Notes: a model not told the origin generated them from the letters alone. Positions 33,809 through 43,149 are shown, numbered from the stretch's first letter. The stretch is 64,000 bases of DNA from CAILZL01 sp963791615 (GCA_963791615.1 CAWBTE010000005.1:434001-498000), one strand, 5' to 3'. Numbers and translations: made by a program.

Positions 33809-34351
33809 TCAATTCGCAATCAATTGCACATTAGCCAGACGGCCAAGACGCTCTTTGACCGAACCATCGATCACCAGATCACCCCAGCGCACTACGGCGC
33901 CGCCAACCAGCTGCGCATCCACCGAACAATGCAGGCGCACATCACGCTTGAGCCGGGTCTTGAGCGCCGCCGTCAAGCGTTGCTGCTGGGCTGCATCCAG
34001 CGGCAATGCTGATACCACGTCCACATCCGCAACACCTTCTACATCGGCGCGCAGCGCTTCGTACATTTTCGCGATATAGGGCAGCAAACCCAGACGGCGG
34101 TTTTGCGCCAGCGTCGCCATGAAATTGCGGGCTGAAGCATCAAGCCGATCACCTGCGACATCCGCAATCAGATCCACCAGCTGTGCAGCAGAGACACGTG
34201 GATGGTTCAGCAGCCGCCTGGTGGCCGGATCACCGGCCACTGCCGAGGCAATCGCCAACGCTTCCGACCACTGCCTGAACGTGCCGTTCGTCTGAGCGAA
34301 CTCAAACGCAGCACGCGCATAGGGTCGGGCGATAGTGGCTTTTTCGGCCAT
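33809..34351 (-). CDS. atpH: ATP synthase delta subunit
   Basis: The 180-residue peripheral stalk protein has IARPYARAAFEFAQTNG at the start and LGGL-type C-terminal sequence LVGGAVVRWGDLVIDGSVKERL. It connects F1 to the b subunits. The gap to atpF is nine bases. Confidence 0.95.
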   Translation of the reverse strand: MAEKATIARPYARAAFEFAQTNGTFRQWSEALAIASAVAGDPATRRLLNHPRVSAAQLVDLIADVAGDRLDASARNFMATLAQNRRLGLLPYIAKMYEALRADVEGVADVDVVSALPLDAAQQQRLTAALKTRLKRDVRLHCSVDAQLVGGAVVRWGDLVIDGSVKERLGRLANVQLIAN

Positions 34352-34360
34352 GCTTGCTCC

Positions 34361-34852
34361 TTAACCGCGCGCGCCAGTCGATTCGATTTCGCGGGCCAGC
34401 TGTTCAATCAGATCAGCATGGGCCTTGGCATCGATTTCACGGCCGAGCACGCGGGCTGCGCCAGCGATGGCCAGCGAACCCACTTCGGCACGCAGTTGCT
34501 CCCGCACGCGGCTTTTTTCCAGCGCTACTTCCTGACGGGCATCGCCCACCAGACGTTGCCCTTCAGCCAGTGCAGTACTTTTCGCTTCGTCGACCATTTC
34601 ATTGGAACGACGATGTGCCTGATCAACGATCTTGCCGGCCTGCACGCGAGCATCCTTGACGATATCAGCCGCCGATGCTTGCGCATCAGCCAGGCTTTTC
34701 TCGCCTTTGTCTGCCGCCGCCAGACCATCGGCAATCTTGCGTTGACGTTCTTCAATCGCCGCAATCAGCGGTGGCCAGATGAACTTCATCGTGATCCAGC
34801 CGAGGATCAGCAAGACCAGCGACTGGATAATCAGTGTTGCAGTAAGATTCAT
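34361..34852 (-). CDS. atpF: ATP synthase b subunit
   Basis: The 163-residue subunit has one N-terminal membrane helix (MNLTATLIIQSLVLLILGWI, with FIWPPLIAAIEERQRKIADG) and then a long charged helix forming the right-handed coiled coil of the stator (AAADKGEKSLADAQASAADI). The length is normal. Confidence 0.96.
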   Translation of the reverse strand: MNLTATLIIQSLVLLILGWITMKFIWPPLIAAIEERQRKIADGLAAADKGEKSLADAQASAADIVKDARVQAGKIVDQAHRRSNEMVDEAKSTALAEGQRLVGDARQEVALEKSRVREQLRAEVGSLAIAGAARVLGREIDAKAHADLIEQLAREIESTGARG

Positions 34853-34969
34853 ACGATCCTGAGACCTACTCTAGGCAGCGCCTTGCGGCGCCACTTAAAT
34901 GAGCAAACCGGTCACGCCCAGGACGACAGTTCGCCAGGCGTGGTAAAGCGGACTTAGACCGGGCCATCT

Positions 34970-35212
34970 TTAAACTGGAAAGGGACTGGCGGTGGCGAAC
35001 CACAGCGCGATACCGGTACCGATAATGAACGCCGCGTCGATCAGACCGAGCAACAGGAACACTTTGGTCTGCAGCACATTCATCAGTTCAGGCTGGCGAG
35101 CCGAAGCTTCAATGTACTTGCCGGCCATCATGCCGATGCCGATACAGGCACCCAGCGCGCCGAGACCGATGATCAGACCGCAGGCGAGTGCGACAAACGC
35201 AACATTCGTCAT
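34970..35212 (-). CDS. atpE: ATP synthase c subunit
   Basis: This 80-residue hairpin of two membrane helices forms the c-ring. The polar loop ASARQPEL and the ion-carrying Asp59 in GLIDAAFIIGTG are present. There is no Na+-binding signature (no Gln/Glu-Ser/Thr set in the first helix), so proton coupling is expected. A 117-base gap to atpF holds nothing recognisable. Confidence 0.97.
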   Translation of the reverse strand: MTNVAFVALACGLIIGLGALGACIGIGMMAGKYIEASARQPELMNVLQTKVFLLLGLIDAAFIIGTGIALWFATASPFPV

Positions 35213-35279
35213 TTGAGTTCTCCGTTAGAACCAGTGTTGAAAGAAAACAGGAGTGATGAAAGAAACCGAAAAAATAAAA

Positions 35280-36158
35280 TCAATGTTTGTCATGCGCCTG
35301 GCCGAGATACACCAGCGTCAGCATCATGAAAATGAAGGCTTGCAACAGCACGATCAGGATATGGAAGATCGCCCAGATCGTGCCGGTAAACAGATGCAGA
35401 CCAATACCCAGCACCGTACCGCTGGCGCCCAGGCCCGCAATCAGGAAGAAGATCAGCTCGCCAGCGTACATGTTGCCGTACAGTCGCATGCCGTGTGACA
35501 GCGTGTTGGAAATGTACTCAACGCAATTCATGGCCAGATTGATCAGCGCCAGCAGCAGCGCGCCAATCCAGGTCAGCGGATTGAAGCTCAGCTTGACCAT
35601 GCCGAACGGCGCGCACAGCAGTTGATGCACATAACCGCCCACGCCCTTGATCTTGAGGTTGTAGTAGAACACCAGCAGCAGCACGCCCAGCGACATACCC
35701 AATGTGCCGTTGATATCAGCGGTGGGCAGCGGACGCAGGTAATGCACGTGGAAAATATGCTCGCCCACCCACGGCAGCCAGTCCACCGGCAACAGGTCGA
35801 TGGCATTCATGACGGCCACCCAGGTGAAGATGGTCAGCGCCAGCGGCGCAATGTAGTCGAGCTTGCCATGCACCAGAGTCTTGGCCTGGTCATTCACCCA
35901 CTCCAGCAACAATTCAACCGCCAGCTGGAATTTGCCCGGCACGCCGGCGGTGGCGCGGGAAGCAGCCAGACGCAGCGGAATCAGCACAATCAACGCACAG
36001 AGCAGTGAGAAAAACAGGGTATCCAGATGCAGGACAGAAAAATCGAACAGACCGCTGGCTTCCCTGTTGGACAGGTGGGTCAAATGGTGCGAAATGTATT
36101 CGGACATGGTCTTTTCAGCCACGCCGCCTTCACCCGCCATTGTCTCTGTATCAACCAT
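35280..36158 (-). CDS. atpB: ATP synthase a subunit
   Basis: The 292-residue membrane stator subunit has the essential Arg in HGMRLYGNMYAGELIFFLIA and conserved helices near the end (TIWAIFHILIVLLQAFIFMM). The N-terminus is extended and acidic before the first helix. It forms the proton half-channels against the c-ring. It overlaps the end of atpI by eight bases. Confidence 0.96.
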   Translation of the reverse strand: MVDTETMAGEGGVAEKTMSEYISHHLTHLSNREASGLFDFSVLHLDTLFFSLLCALIVLIPLRLAASRATAGVPGKFQLAVELLLEWVNDQAKTLVHGKLDYIAPLALTIFTWVAVMNAIDLLPVDWLPWVGEHIFHVHYLRPLPTADINGTLGMSLGVLLLVFYYNLKIKGVGGYVHQLLCAPFGMVKLSFNPLTWIGALLLALINLAMNCVEYISNTLSHGMRLYGNMYAGELIFFLIAGLGASGTVLGIGLHLFTGTIWAIFHILIVLLQAFIFMMLTLVYLGQAHDKH

Positions 36159-36564
36159 TCGCCTTGTCTCGTTCCTTTGCCGAACTCTCGCCAGAAACCT
36201 CAGCAGACCGCGTCATCACGGCCAGCCAGTACAACACCAGACTTGCAGCCAGCCCCAGCAATATCGCCGGTGGCAGCAGGGCTCTGGATCGCATTGCGAT
36301 GGCCAGCAACCCCAGCACCAACAGGGTCTTCACGAACCAGTTGGCAAACAAACCCAGCACGGTGGCCGGACGCGTTGGCTGCAAACCCTGCTTGATCAGC
36401 ACGAACACCAGGTAACTGGTTGCCAGCAAGCCGATGCCACCACCTACCAGCACAGAACGTGCCACTCGACCGTCGTACAGCAACCCTGTGCCTGCGGTCA
36501 GCAACAGCAAACCCAGCAATTGCCAGATCAGAATGCGCAGACCTTGGGCCACTGAACTCAACAT
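36151..36564 (-). CDS. atpI: ATP synthase accessory protein AtpI
   Basis: The 137-residue protein from ATG 36564 (MLSSVAQGLRILIWQLLGLL) has four hydrophobic segments. The open frame upstream to 36714 is Arg/Pro-rich and not family-like. AtpI helps assemble the c-ring and may take part in Mg2+ uptake. It is the first gene of the operon, which should have its promoter in 36565-36761. Confidence 0.88.
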   Translation of the reverse strand: MLSSVAQGLRILIWQLLGLLLLTAGTGLLYDGRVARSVLVGGGIGLLATSYLVFVLIKQGLQPTRPATVLGLFANWFVKTLLVLGLLAIAMRSRALLPPAILLGLAASLVLYWLAVMTRSAEVSGESSAKERDKANG

Positions 36565-36761
36565 CGCGCGCTCATTGACCCGTCTGTACAGCAGGTTGCC
36601 GGGGACGGCCCCAAGCAAAGGCCGCGGATTATAGGGGGCGATTCGGGGAGCATCAACCAGAGTTCGGGCTTTGTTACGCCTTTGTTGCCCGCAATTAGCT
36701 TGAAGCTCATGCAATTTGCTTCCTGGAGCCTGTTCACGAGCTTGTAACCCGGGCGGGGCGA

Positions 36762-37673
36762 CTACTGCATATGCGCCAGAATGCCGTCCAGCTCATCCAG
36801 ATTGTGATAGCTGATCACCAGCTTGCCGCTGCCTTTACTTGAATGTTGCAGCTGCACCTTGGCGCCCAGCTTGTCCGCGAGGTCATTTTCCAGGCGCTTG
36901 ATATCCGGATCGGTTCCCGGTGGCGGCGCTTCAGGCTGCTGGTCGGTTTTTTCCATACGGCGCACCAGCGCCTCGGTATCGCGCACCGACAGGCCTTTCC
37001 TGGCCACTAACAGTGCGACTTCCACCTGGCGGCGGGCATTACCCAGACCCAGCAGGGCACGCGCATGTCCCATTTCCAGCTCGCGTTTTTCCACCAGCGC
37101 CTTGACCTCATCAGCCAGCTCCAGCAGACGCAACAGGTTTGACACTGATGCCCGTGACCGCCCCACGGCTTCAGCAGCGGTCTGGTGGGTCATGTCGAAT
37201 TCCCTGATCAATCGATCCAGCGCACGCGCTTCTTCCAGCGGATTGAGGTTTTCACGCTGAATATTCTCGATCAGCGACATGGCTATTGCCGCTTCATCCG
37301 GGATGCGACGAATGACAGCCGGAATTTCGTGTAGTCCGGCCAGTTGTGCAGCCCGCCAGCGACGTTCACCGGCGATGATTTCGTAGCGCAGCGGTTGCCC
37401 GGCAGGTCCATCGCTCAGCGGTCTGACCACAATCGGCTGGATCACACCCTGCACCTTGATGGAGTCCGCCAGCTCCTGCAGGGTTTCCTGATGCATGTCA
37501 ATGCGCGGCTGGTACTTGCCACGCTGCAATAGATCGACCGGCAGCCTGGCCATTTCCTGATCACGTGGCGCAGGGGACGCATCCGGGGTTGCCCTGTCAG
37601 GCTCTCGCGGCGCAGCGTTCTGGCCGAGCAACGCGCCGAGACCTCGTCCTAAACTGGGACGCTTGGTGACCAT
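36762..37673 (-). CDS. parB: Chromosome partitioning protein ParB
   Basis: The 303-residue protein from ATG 37673 (MVTKRPSLGRGLGALLGQNA) has the N-terminal CTPase motif (EIIAGERRWRAAQLAGLHEIP, IAMSLIENIQRENLNPLEEA), the helix-turn-helix (MTHQTAAEAVGRSRASVSNL) and a C-terminal dimer domain. It binds parS and loads around the origin. I found no convincing parS palindrome in the window, but it may lie outside. Confidence 0.95.
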   Translation of the reverse strand: MVTKRPSLGRGLGALLGQNAAPREPDRATPDASPAPRDQEMARLPVDLLQRGKYQPRIDMHQETLQELADSIKVQGVIQPIVVRPLSDGPAGQPLRYEIIAGERRWRAAQLAGLHEIPAVIRRIPDEAAIAMSLIENIQRENLNPLEEARALDRLIREFDMTHQTAAEAVGRSRASVSNLLRLLELADEVKALVEKRELEMGHARALLGLGNARRQVEVALLVARKGLSVRDTEALVRRMEKTDQQPEAPPPGTDPDIKRLENDLADKLGAKVQLQHSSKGSGKLVISYHNLDELDGILAHMQ

Positions 37674-37777
37674 AGTGTTTGAATCAGGCAGCAAAGGGAG
37701 GCGCAGTGTACTCGGGCATGGCTGGAACACTCCAGCCATTCTCGACCAGTTGTTTTGCTCACAACAGGTACAGGCCG

Positions 37778-38581
37778 TCAGCTGCCGGGCATGGCGGACA
37801 TCTCGGCCGCCTTACGCTCGTCTTCACGGCGCAGCATTTCACCGGCCAGCGCCAGATAGGCCAGCGCACCACGGGATTCACGATCGTAAATCAGCGCTGG
37901 CTGACCATAGCTCGGGGCTTCGGCCAGTCGCACATTGCGCGGAATCAGCGTGCGATATACGCGCTCACCAAAATGTTCGATCAACTGACCTGACACTTCA
38001 TTGGCCAGGTTGTTACGCGGATCAAACATGGTGCGCAGGATGCCTTCAATGTGCAGCGCAGGATTGGCATTGGCCCTGATCTGCTCAATGGTGTCCACCA
38101 GCGCGGTCAGGCCCTCCAGTGCGTAGTACTCACACTGCATGGGAATCAATACCGAATCGGCAGCCACCAGGGCATTAACCGTGAGCATGTTGAGTGACGG
38201 CGGGCAATCAATCAGCACCGTATCAAACTGTTCACGCACCGATTTCAGTGCATCACGCAAGCGATTCTCACCACCCGCCCTGCCGGTCAGCTGTACTTCG
38301 GCGGCCACCAGATCCTGATTGCCGGGCAACAGACTGAAGCTACTGTGATCAATGGTGACAATGGCAGCACTGATCTCACATTCCCCCAGCAGCACTTCAG
38401 TAATGGATTGCGACAGGCCACGCTTGTCCACGCCGCAACCCATGGTTGCATTGCCCTGCGGGTCCATATCAATCAGCAGTACCCGACGCTTGGTCGCCGC
38501 CAGCGAAGCGGCAAGATTGACGCTGGTGGTGGTCTTGCCCACACCGCCTTTCTGATTGGTCACTGCGATAACGCGTTTCAT
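37778..38581 (-). CDS. parA: Chromosome partitioning ATPase ParA
   Basis: The 267-residue protein has the deviant Walker A motif QKGGVGKTTTSVNLAASLA, MDPQGNATMGCG and DCPPSLNMLTVNAL. It forms ATP-dependent gradients on the nucleoid that segregate ParB-parS complexes. It sits 11 bases after rsmG, and ParB follows after about 100 bases. This cluster is normally close to the replication origin. Confidence 0.96.
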   Translation of the reverse strand: MKRVIAVTNQKGGVGKTTTSVNLAASLAATKRRVLLIDMDPQGNATMGCGVDKRGLSQSITEVLLGECEISAAIVTIDHSSFSLLPGNQDLVAAEVQLTGRAGGENRLRDALKSVREQFDTVLIDCPPSLNMLTVNALVAADSVLIPMQCEYYALEGLTALVDTIEQIRANANPALHIEGILRTMFDPRNNLANEVSGQLIEHFGERVYRTLIPRNVRLAEAPSYGQPALIYDRESRGALAYLALAGEMLRREDERKAAEMSAMPGS

Positions 38582-38592
38582 GTTGTTACTGG

Positions 38593-39240
38593 CTAGACCT
38601 TGTCATGACTGCGGCAGAGTTCCACAAGATGCCGCTGCTCGTCCAGACCGGGGACTTTGAGCTCATGGATGACGGCGACCTTCCAGCCATTGGGTATGGC
38701 CTTGAGCTCATCTTCAGGGAATCGGCCCTTCATAGCCAGCAATCGTCCACCGCTGATACACAGATGACCACACCATTTGATGAAGTTCTCGATGGAACCC
38801 ATGGCGCGCGACAGCACAAAATCAAAACGCAGCTCGGGCTGATAATCCTTCAACAGATAATCCTGGGCACGAGTATGCAGCACCGTCACATTGTGCAAAT
38901 CCATGGCCTGCGCCGCATGCTCGACGAAGCGCAGCTTCTTGTTCACTGAGTCAATGAGCACAAACTGCCTGTCAGGATTCACCAGCGCCAGTGGCAAGCC
39001 GGGAAATCCGGCACCGGTGCCAATATCGGCAATGCGCTTGCCGCGCAAATAGGGATGAATCGACAGGCTGTCGAGCAGGTGTTTGGTCACTTGTTGTTCG
39101 GGGTCACGAATCGCTGTGAGATTCATGCGCTGATTCCAGTCGTTCAATTCAACCAGCAAACGTCCCAGCGCAGCACACTGGGACTCATCCAGCGTCAAGC
39201 CGAATTCAAACGCAGCGGTTTGTAGCGATGGATAATTCAC
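38593..39240 (-). CDS. rsmG: 16S rRNA (guanine527-N7)-methyltransferase
   Basis: The 215-residue SAM-dependent methyltransferase has IADIGTGAGFPGLPLAL, VNKKLRFVEHAA and FVLSRAMGSIENFIKW. GTG at 39240 (NYPSLQTAAFEFGLTLDES) is chosen; the frame is open 13 codons further, overlapping the end of yhdH. In most relatives mnmG lies directly upstream, but here it is replaced by yhdH. Confidence 0.94.
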   Translation of the reverse strand: MNYPSLQTAAFEFGLTLDESQCAALGRLLVELNDWNQRMNLTAIRDPEQQVTKHLLDSLSIHPYLRGKRIADIGTGAGFPGLPLALVNPDRQFVLIDSVNKKLRFVEHAAQAMDLHNVTVLHTRAQDYLLKDYQPELRFDFVLSRAMGSIENFIKWCGHLCISGGRLLAMKGRFPEDELKAIPNGWKVAVIHELKVPGLDEQRHLVELCRSHDKV

Positions 39241-39247
39241 GGCGCGT

Positions 39248-40249
39248 TCAATTCTGGATACGCACAACCGTGCGGCCACGCACGCTGCTCTGCAAATACT
39301 CGCCGAACAACTGCGGCAGCTCGGTCAGGGACACCACACGCGTGCGAATCAGGTCGAGATGAGCGGGCTTCATATCCGTGGCAATGCGCTGCCAGATCTG
39401 TTCGCGCAAGGCGCGCGGTGTATTGGATGAAGTGATGCCGAGCAGATTCACGCCGCGCAGAATGAACGGCATGACCGAAGTGTGCAGCTGGGCGCCACTG
39501 GCCATGCCGATGCTGGTGACATTGCCCATCAGACGGGTGCTGCGCAGCAACCACGACAGCCATTCACCACCCAGACTATCAATCGCGCCCGCAAAACGAA
39601 CTGGCTCCAGCGCTGCGCCCGCCAATTTAACTTCGTCGCGCAAGGTAATGCGCTGCGCACCCAGTTGTCGCAGGTAATCGCTTTCTGCGGCCTTGCCGGT
39701 GATCGCATTGATGGCATAACCACGCGCTCGCAGCATATCGATGGCCAGTGAGCCGACGCCCCCGGTGGCGCCGGTTACGGCGATCTCACCCTGCTCCGGT
39801 GTCTGGCCGTTCTGCTCCATGCGATGAATCGCCAGCGCTGCGGTAAAACCTGCGGTGCCCAAAGTCATGGCCGACAGCGCGTCCAGGCCAGCGGGCATGG
39901 CAATCACCGCCGCAGCGGGCACGCGTGCGAACTCGGCATAACCACCATCCAGGGTTTCACTCAGACCACAGCCTGTAACCAGCACCGATTGACCGGCTGT
40001 AAATACCGGATCAGTTGATTGCACCACCACGCCCGCCAGATCAACGCCGCCATTTAGCGGGTAGCGCCGCAGAATCTTTCCGGCGCCGGTGGCCGCCAGC
40101 GCGTCCTTGTAATTGATGCTGGAGTACAACACGCGAATCAGTACGTCACCCGGCGTCAGATCGTCCACCTGCATGCTGTCCAGGACGGCACGCACGCCCG
40201 AATCAGGCGCGGTGTCAGATTGATAAATTCGCAAGGCACGCAATCGCAT
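39248..40249 (-). CDS. YhdH/AcuI-family NADPH-dependent quinone oxidoreductase
   Basis: The 333-residue zinc-free medium-chain dehydrogenase has YSSINYKDALAATGAGKILR, GVDLAGVVVQS, the NADPH site TGATGGVGSLAIDMLRARGY and NLLGITSSNTPRALREQIWQ. These are hallmarks of the YhdH/AcuI group, whose characterised members reduce acrylyl-CoA. The physiological substrate here is unknown. Confidence 0.9.
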   Translation of the reverse strand: MRLRALRIYQSDTAPDSGVRAVLDSMQVDDLTPGDVLIRVLYSSINYKDALAATGAGKILRRYPLNGGVDLAGVVVQSTDPVFTAGQSVLVTGCGLSETLDGGYAEFARVPAAAVIAMPAGLDALSAMTLGTAGFTAALAIHRMEQNGQTPEQGEIAVTGATGGVGSLAIDMLRARGYAINAITGKAAESDYLRQLGAQRITLRDEVKLAGAALEPVRFAGAIDSLGGEWLSWLLRSTRLMGNVTSIGMASGAQLHTSVMPFILRGVNLLGITSSNTPRALREQIWQRIATDMKPAHLDLIRTRVVSLTELPQLFGEYLQSSVRGRTVVRIQN

Positions 40250-40290
40250 TTTTTATTCAGCTTTCCGACAGAACCGCAACTCCAGAAACA

Positions 40291-40314
40291 AAAGGCCGGG
40301 AAAACCCGGCCTTT
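40291..40314. terminator. Bidirectional intrinsic terminator between cytochrome c4 and yhdH
   Basis: AAAGGCCGGG and CCCGGCCTTT are perfect 10-bp arms around AAAA. On the minus strand it follows the cytochrome gene stop by about 36 bases. Confidence 0.85.
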
Positions 40315-40350
40315 TGCAGCTGACCCTTTTGTAGTTGAAAGTGGTTCAGC

Positions 40351-40974
40351 TTACTTCTTGCATTGACCCTTGTTATCCAGAATCTGCTTGGTATCGCACA
40401 AGCCAGTCTGATTGGCGTAGAACGCGGAGATCGCGGCAATGTCCGCATCCTTCAACGACGCAACGATACCCGCCATGATGGCATTCTTGCGCTTGCCACT
40501 CCGGTAGTCCTGCAATGACTGCACCAGGTAATCGGCTTTCTGACCGGCGAGATTGGGATACTCGGGCAACACGGGCTGTCCATCGGTTCCATGACACGCG
40601 GTGCACACGGCAGCGGCCGCAGGGGGGGCACCCACTATGGCTGTCTTGCGCGGGCCACTGCCGGCGAAAAATGCCGCCATGTCTTCGCGATCCTGCTCAC
40701 TGTTGCTGACAGCGTGCGCATGCATGGTGGCATGAGCGCGGTCGCCAGACGCATAGCTCTTGAGTGCCGCAACCATGTAGGCCGCCTGCTGACCACCGAG
40801 CTTCGGCACGCTGTAAACCGGCGCCGCATTCTTGTAGTTGGGAATGCCGTGGCAACCATGGCAGGTGTAGGCAATTTCCTTGCCGCGCACAACGTCACCG
40901 GCGGCCTGCGCCACTGTCAGAGCCGAACTCAACAGCAATCCCAAGCCCAGCAACGACTTCAATCGAACGTGCAT
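40351..40974 (-). CDS. Cytochrome c4-type diheme protein
   Basis: The protein has 207 residues with a Sec signal peptide (LLGLGLLLSSALTVAQA). Two heme-binding sites, CHGCH near residue 38 and CTACH near residue 124, each sit in a cytochrome c domain with a downstream Met candidate (MHAHAV; IMAGIVASL). The symmetric two-domain layout is that of cytochrome c4, a periplasmic electron carrier to terminal oxidases. A Cys near the C-terminus (GLCDTKQ, NKGQCKK) is unusual. Confidence 0.9.
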   Translation of the reverse strand: MHVRLKSLLGLGLLLSSALTVAQAAGDVVRGKEIAYTCHGCHGIPNYKNAAPVYSVPKLGGQQAAYMVAALKSYASGDRAHATMHAHAVSNSEQDREDMAAFFAGSGPRKTAIVGAPPAAAAVCTACHGTDGQPVLPEYPNLAGQKADYLVQSLQDYRSGKRKNAIMAGIVASLKDADIAAISAFYANQTGLCDTKQILDNKGQCKK

Positions 40975-41174
40975 ATAGTCTCCAGAACAATCAATTCCCG
41001 GTATCCGCAGCGCCGCGAGAGATCTGACTCCGGCTTGCAGATCTTAAAGATGCGCAAATTAAGGCGCGCAATATTAGGGCCTGCCATCGAATTATTCCAT
41101 CGCTGCCCATCGTTGCGAAGGCTTCAGGCGGCAAACCCAGGGACAAGCAATCATCCTCTGCGAATGTTCCGGGC

Positions 41175-41203
41175 AAACAAAAGGCGCTTCTTGCGAAGCG
41201 CCT
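41175..41203 (-). terminator. rpmE: Intrinsic terminator after rpmE
   Basis: On the minus strand AGGCGCTTC and GAAGCGCCT form a 9-bp stem with a 4-base loop, followed by TTTTGTTTG. It lies about 43 bases after the rpmE stop. Confidence 0.85.
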
Positions 41204-41245
41204 GATGCGCGGAACCGGCTCGCGACAACCAGCGGTTGTCGGTGC

Positions 41246-41446
41246 TCAGGCGCGGGTATATTTCTTGCGGAACTTGTCGACGCGGCCGCCGGTGTCCACC
41301 ATCTTCTGCTTGCCCGTGTAGAACGGGTGGCAGTTGGAGCACACTTCGATCTGCAGGTCAGTGCCGGTAGAACGGGTGATAAAGACGTTGCCGCAGCTGC
41401 AGGTCACGTTGATATCTTTATATTCAGGATGAATACCGGCTTTCAT
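41246..41446 (-). CDS. rpmE: 50S ribosomal protein L31
   Basis: The protein is 66 residues from ATG 41446 (MKAGIHPEYKDINVTCSCGN); the longer frame upstream is not family-like. The zinc-binding Cys set is CSC near residue 16 and CSNC near residue 37, so this is the Cys-containing (C+) form. It ends VDKFRKKYTRA. Confidence 0.95.
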   Translation of the reverse strand: MKAGIHPEYKDINVTCSCGNVFITRSTGTDLQIEVCSNCHPFYTGKQKMVDTGGRVDKFRKKYTRA

Positions 41447-41635
41447 GACAGTCCTGGGCAAGCAGCCCGCTTCCAGAAGTTTGGGGGCGCGCAGTCTAGC
41501 CGCGCCTCCCCTGATCCGCAAGCTGCGCGCCAACAGGGCGTTTATCATGGTCAGCTCATGGTCAACCGCCGGCCAGAAACTCCAAAACTGATGTCATTGC
41601 GGGCAAATTCATGCGCGCTGGAGTGGTCCGGACGG

Positions 41636-41765
41636 TTATCCACAAAAGCTGTGGATAAGTCTGTGGATGAGCTTGTAACAAGACTGTCAAAAAGGCGTCA
41701 TCACACAAGGATTGTGGATTTGATCAATAATTAACCACGGTAATTAGTTAATATAAACAACATGT
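41636..41765. other. DnaA-box cluster with AT-rich flank (candidate oriC)
   Basis: TTATCCACA occurs perfectly at 41636-41644 and, on the other strand, at 41650-41658. A one-mismatch box (TGTGGATGA) lies at 41662-41670 and weaker ones at 41713-41721 and 41731-41739. From 41720 to about 41765 the DNA is strongly AT-rich (CAATAATTAACC, TAATTAGTTAATATAAAC), as expected for an unwinding element. Genes to the left run mostly leftward; on the right hemW, rdgB, rph and the PP2C gene also run leftward, and rightward genes dominate from yicC at 45470. The rsmG-parA-parB cluster is 3-5 kb away. It could alternatively be a DnaA-titration or regulatory site. Confidence 0.55.
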
Positions 41766-41832
41766 TACAAGTGCCGCTTGAGACTGCACCTGCACAATCG
41801 ACACCAACACCCCATGCCATATGGACCGCGGC

Positions 41833-43149
41833 TCAGATGTGCATAAACCACCGCTTGGTCACCTCAATCGAGCGGAATAAGTCAAGTAAAAAGTGATCTG
41901 AGACACATATTTCAAGCCCGCCAAGCACTTGGCCGATTCGACCGGGCTTTTGCCTTGGCGACCTGCTCAAAACGCTGATCGGCAAGCCAATTAGTCGCTG
42001 CAGAAACATACTGACCAGGTCGTTGGTGAAGCGGCGGCCCAGTTCAGTGGGTCGCCATAGGTCCAATTCAACCTGTTCAAGCAGGCCGCGTTGTTCGGCC
42101 AGATCAATAGTTGCCTGCACCGCGCTCCAGGGTTGCCCGGTACGCATTTCAAACAGTGACACCGAAAAACCTTCGCGCAGACGCAGCGCATTGAGCATGA
42201 ACTCGAAGGGCAACTCGCTGACCGTTACCACATGCTGCGTAACCAGCCGCTCAGCCGGTGCGCGTTGCAAGTATTCACGTGGCTGCTTATGCCGCTCGGT
42301 TCGCAGCACTGCACCCTCCCGCGTCAACTTGCCATGTGCACCCGCGCCCATCCCCAGGTAGTCACCAAACTGCCAGTAGTTGCGGTTATGCACGGACTGG
42401 CGATCTGGCTGTGCATAGGCAGAGACTTCATATTGCTGATAACCCGCAGCATCCAGCAGAGCCTGACACTCCAGCTGCATGGCGAAACAATCATCACCTT
42501 CCGGCAACTGCGGCGGCTGATGATAGAACGCCGTACCGGGCTCCAGCGTCAGCTGGTAATGCGACAGATGTGCAGGCTTCAACGCAATGGCCTGCCGCAG
42601 ATCGGACAAAGCTTCATCCAGGTTTTGTCCGGGCAAGCCATACATCAGGTCGAGATTGAAATTGTCGATACCGGCGCGACGCAGTTCAGCCACTGCCACC
42701 GCAATATCACCACTGCCGTGAATGCGCCCCAGCTTTTTCAGCTGCTCGGGCTGAAAACTCTGTGCGCCCAGCGAGACGCGATTGATACCTGCAGCGCGAT
42801 ACGCCGCAAACTGACCATGCTCGATGGTGCCGGGATTGGCTTCGAGGGTCACTTCCAGCTCGGCAGTCACTGGAAAAGTCTGCTTGATGCCATCCAGCAA
42901 CCGCGCAATTACCTCCGGACTGAACAGGCTGGGCGTGCCACCACCCATGAAGATTGACACCAAGGGTCGCGACTCATGTCCTGTTGCATCGATGGCCAGA
43001 TCTTCCAGCAACGCATCCACGTAACGTTGTTCGGGAATCTGTCCCGGCGCTTTGTGCGAATTGAAATCGCAGTAGGGACACTTCTGCACACACCAGGGAA
43101 AGTGAGCGTAGATCGCCAGTGGGGGAGGTTGCAGCAATGAACTCATCAT
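41833..43149 (-). CDS. hemW: Heme chaperone HemW (radical SAM)
   Basis: The start at 43149 overlaps the rdgB stop by four bases. The radical SAM cluster motif is in FPWCVQKCPYCDFNSH, with GGGTPSLFS and ANPGTIEH following. HemW binds heme and inserts it into target enzymes; it resembles coproporphyrinogen oxidase HemN. At 438 residues it is about 50 longer than usual. Family-like sequence ends near FTNDLVSMFLQ, and a TAA in another frame lies just there (about 41990), so the last 55 residues probably result from a lost base or read into intergenic DNA. Confidence 0.92.
   Translation of the reverse strand: MMSSLLQPPPLAIYAHFPWCVQKCPYCDFNSHKAPGQIPEQRYVDALLEDLAIDATGHESRPLVSIFMGGGTPSLFSPEVIARLLDGIKQTFPVTAELEVTLEANPGTIEHGQFAAYRAAGINRVSLGAQSFQPEQLKKLGRIHGSGDIAVAVAELRRAGIDNFNLDLMYGLPGQNLDEALSDLRQAIALKPAHLSHYQLTLEPGTAFYHQPPQLPEGDDCFAMQLECQALLDAAGYQQYEVSAYAQPDRQSVHNRNYWQFGDYLGMGAGAHGKLTREGAVLRTERHKQPREYLQRAPAERLVTQHVVTVSELPFEFMLNALRLREGFSVSLFEMRTGQPWSAVQATIDLAEQRGLLEQVELDLWRPTELGRRFTNDLVSMFLQRLIGLPISVLSRSPRQKPGRIGQVLGGLEICVSDHFLLDLFRSIEVTKRWFMHI

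Noticed and set aside
36715..38592. parS site near parAB
   Set aside because: No match to the TGTTTCACGTGAAACA consensus was found here; the best partial match I saw (about 22155) has only 11 of 16 bases and was not called.
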